A stretch of 6,533 bases of DNA from Saprospiraceae bacterium. Lineage in GTDB: Bacteria; Bacteroidota; Bacteroidia; Chitinophagales; Saprospiraceae. Below, in pieces: positions 5,460 through 6,533 of the stretch. The position numbers and the translations under genes are program-made. Numbering within the stretch: the stretch's first letter is position 1; each line of letters begins with the position of its first letter. The notes beneath the pieces are model-generated. The model made no database searches. It saw only the letters and a program-made list of their open reading frames with translations, and was not told the origin of the DNA. The stretch covers positions 1 to 6,533 of the forward strand of contig JALVEG010000632.1 of NCBI GenBank assembly GCA_027031145.1, given 5' to 3'.

Positions 5460-6533
5460 ATGAAAAATTATAAAATTTATTTATCCTTGATTTTAATATC
5501 ATTCGTAGGGTTTTTCTCCTGCGAATTGAAAGAGGATCCGAATTTTTTAAGTTCTACCAATCTTTTTGAAGATGTAGATGGTGCTAATATAGCTCTTAAT
5601 GGAGTTTACGGAGCAATGATCGATTATGGTTACTATGCTTCGGAATTTCATCATGCTTTAAATTGGACCTCCGGTATGTATAATTCAAACCGGGATGGAA
5701 GTTTGAAAGATATCGCTGCGTTGAATCCTTCTCCAAATGATAAATTTATTTCAAATCTTTGGGCGGGAATATACAGAACCATAAGCAGAGCAAACAATGT
5801 GATCAATCAACTTGAAGAAAAAGATCTCGGGAATCCCGGTAAAAGGGATGAGATTTTGGGCCAGGCTTTATTTATCCGTGCCCTTGCATATTTTGATTTG
5901 GTCAGGGTTTTTGGTAAAGCTCCACTGATAACAGATGCTATTAGTAGTGATGATCCGAGCACAGCTTTATCTTCATCGGACGAGATTTTTGCTCAAATAA
6001 TTGAAGATGGGGAGAAAGCAGCAAATCTGATGGCGGATTTAGGGGATAATGAAAAAGGAAGACCTGCAAAATATGCTGCAAATATGCTAATGGCAAAAGT
6101 TTATATGTGGATGGCAGGAAATAAAACTGCCGCTGAAACAGATCTTTGGCAAAAAGCTTATGATCATGCTATTAAAGTTTATGGTAAATACGAATTGATG
6201 GATAATTTTGGTGATCTTTGGCAAGATGCAACAAGAAACAACAATAAAGAATCGATTTTTGAATTACAGGCTAATTTGGAAAATCCAATGAGATTGTTAA
6301 AGTATTGGACAGCATCCAAAGCTACTATCGGGGGTAATACATGGGCAAGATTTAAGCCGAATCTGGAAGTATATGACAGACATTTGGCAACTTATCCGGA
6401 TGATCCCAGGATCAAATATACTTTTGTCACGGAATACAATAGGTATAAACCCAATGGAACATTTACTGTGAATAAAACATATCCTGCTTTTACAGCCAGG
6501 AATAATAAAGATAAAAGCTATCCTTACGGTTAC
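5460..6533 (+). CDS. SusD-like surface glycan-binding lipoprotein (RagB/SusD family), 3' end cut by the window
   Basis: The frame opens at the ATG at 5460 and reads 358 codons to the last base of the window without a stop. Full-length family members are usually about 450-600 residues, so the C-terminal part is missing because of the window edge, not decay. Residues 1-20 are a lipoprotein signal peptide with lipobox FFSC and lipidated Cys21. The following ELKED resembles the acidic surface-export signals described for Bacteroidota lipoproteins. SusD hallmarks are an N-terminal segment with LFEDVDGANIALNGVYGAM (35-53), LWAGIYRTISRANNVINQL (100-118), the helical core GQALFIRALAYFDLVRVFG (134-152) followed by KAPLIT, and GRPAKYAANMLMAKVYMWM (200-218). 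These correspond to the TPR-like scaffold that packs on SusC. It should cap the SusC-like barrel at the cell surface and bind the glycan. The ATG has an A-rich upstream region without a Shine-Dalgarno sequence, as for its neighbours. Confidence 0.95.
   Translation, partial: MKNYKIYLSLILISFVGFFSCELKEDPNFLSSTNLFEDVDGANIALNGVYGAMIDYGYYASEFHHALNWTSGMYNSNRDGSLKDIAALNPSPNDKFISNLWAGIYRTISRANNVINQLEEKDLGNPGKRDEILGQALFIRALAYFDLVRVFGKAPLITDAISSDDPSTALSSSDEIFAQIIEDGEKAANLMADLGDNEKGRPAKYAANMLMAKVYMWMAGNKTAAETDLWQKAYDHAIKVYGKYELMDNFGDLWQDATRNNNKESIFELQANLENPMRLLKYWTASKATIGGNTWARFKPNLEVYDRHLATYPDDPRIKYTFVTEYNRYKPNGTFTVNKTYPAFTARNNKDKSYPYGY

Overview
This window looks like part of a polysaccharide utilisation locus (PUL) from a Bacteroidota bacterium, probably one that degrades sulfated polysaccharides. 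The evidence is a tandem SusC-like/SusD-like pair, a lipoprotein sulfatase, AT-rich DNA (roughly one third G+C by eye), and A-rich start regions with no Shine-Dalgarno sequence in front of all three genes. A candidate promoter also resembles the Bacteroidota -33/-7 type. Order and genus cannot be read from the sequence.

Layout, all genes on the + strand: (1) 98-1567 encodes a complete type I, formylglycine-dependent sulfatase lipoprotein of the iduronate-2-sulfatase-like group. (2) 1568-2262 is about 700 bases without a gene. It holds a composite repeat at 1656-1921, made of long imperfect inverted arms plus two different GC-rich mini-hairpins, followed by a cluster of dyad symmetries at 1965-2019 and a strong stem-loop at 2046-2099. 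A possible promoter lies at 2194-2221. (3) 2263-5433 encodes a complete SusC-like TonB-dependent transporter of 1056 residues. The open frame runs back to a TTG at 2155, but the signal peptide shows that the ATG at 2263 is the start. (4) 5460-6533 is the 5' part (358 codons, no stop) of a SusD-like surface glycan-binding lipoprotein, cut by the window end.

How the genes fit together: SusD and SusC would form the outer-membrane pair that captures and imports oligosaccharides. The sulfatase would remove sulfate esters, by family resemblance possibly 2-O-sulfate on uronic acid residues. SusC and SusD are 26 bases apart and almost certainly co-transcribed. The sulfatase is separated from them by the repeat and dyad region, so it is probably a separate transcription unit or the end of an upstream operon.

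The coding content is a recognised type of system. The least explained material is the 1656-2099 intergenic region, and the most interesting protein detail is an aspartate where human iduronate-2-sulfatase has an active-site histidine.
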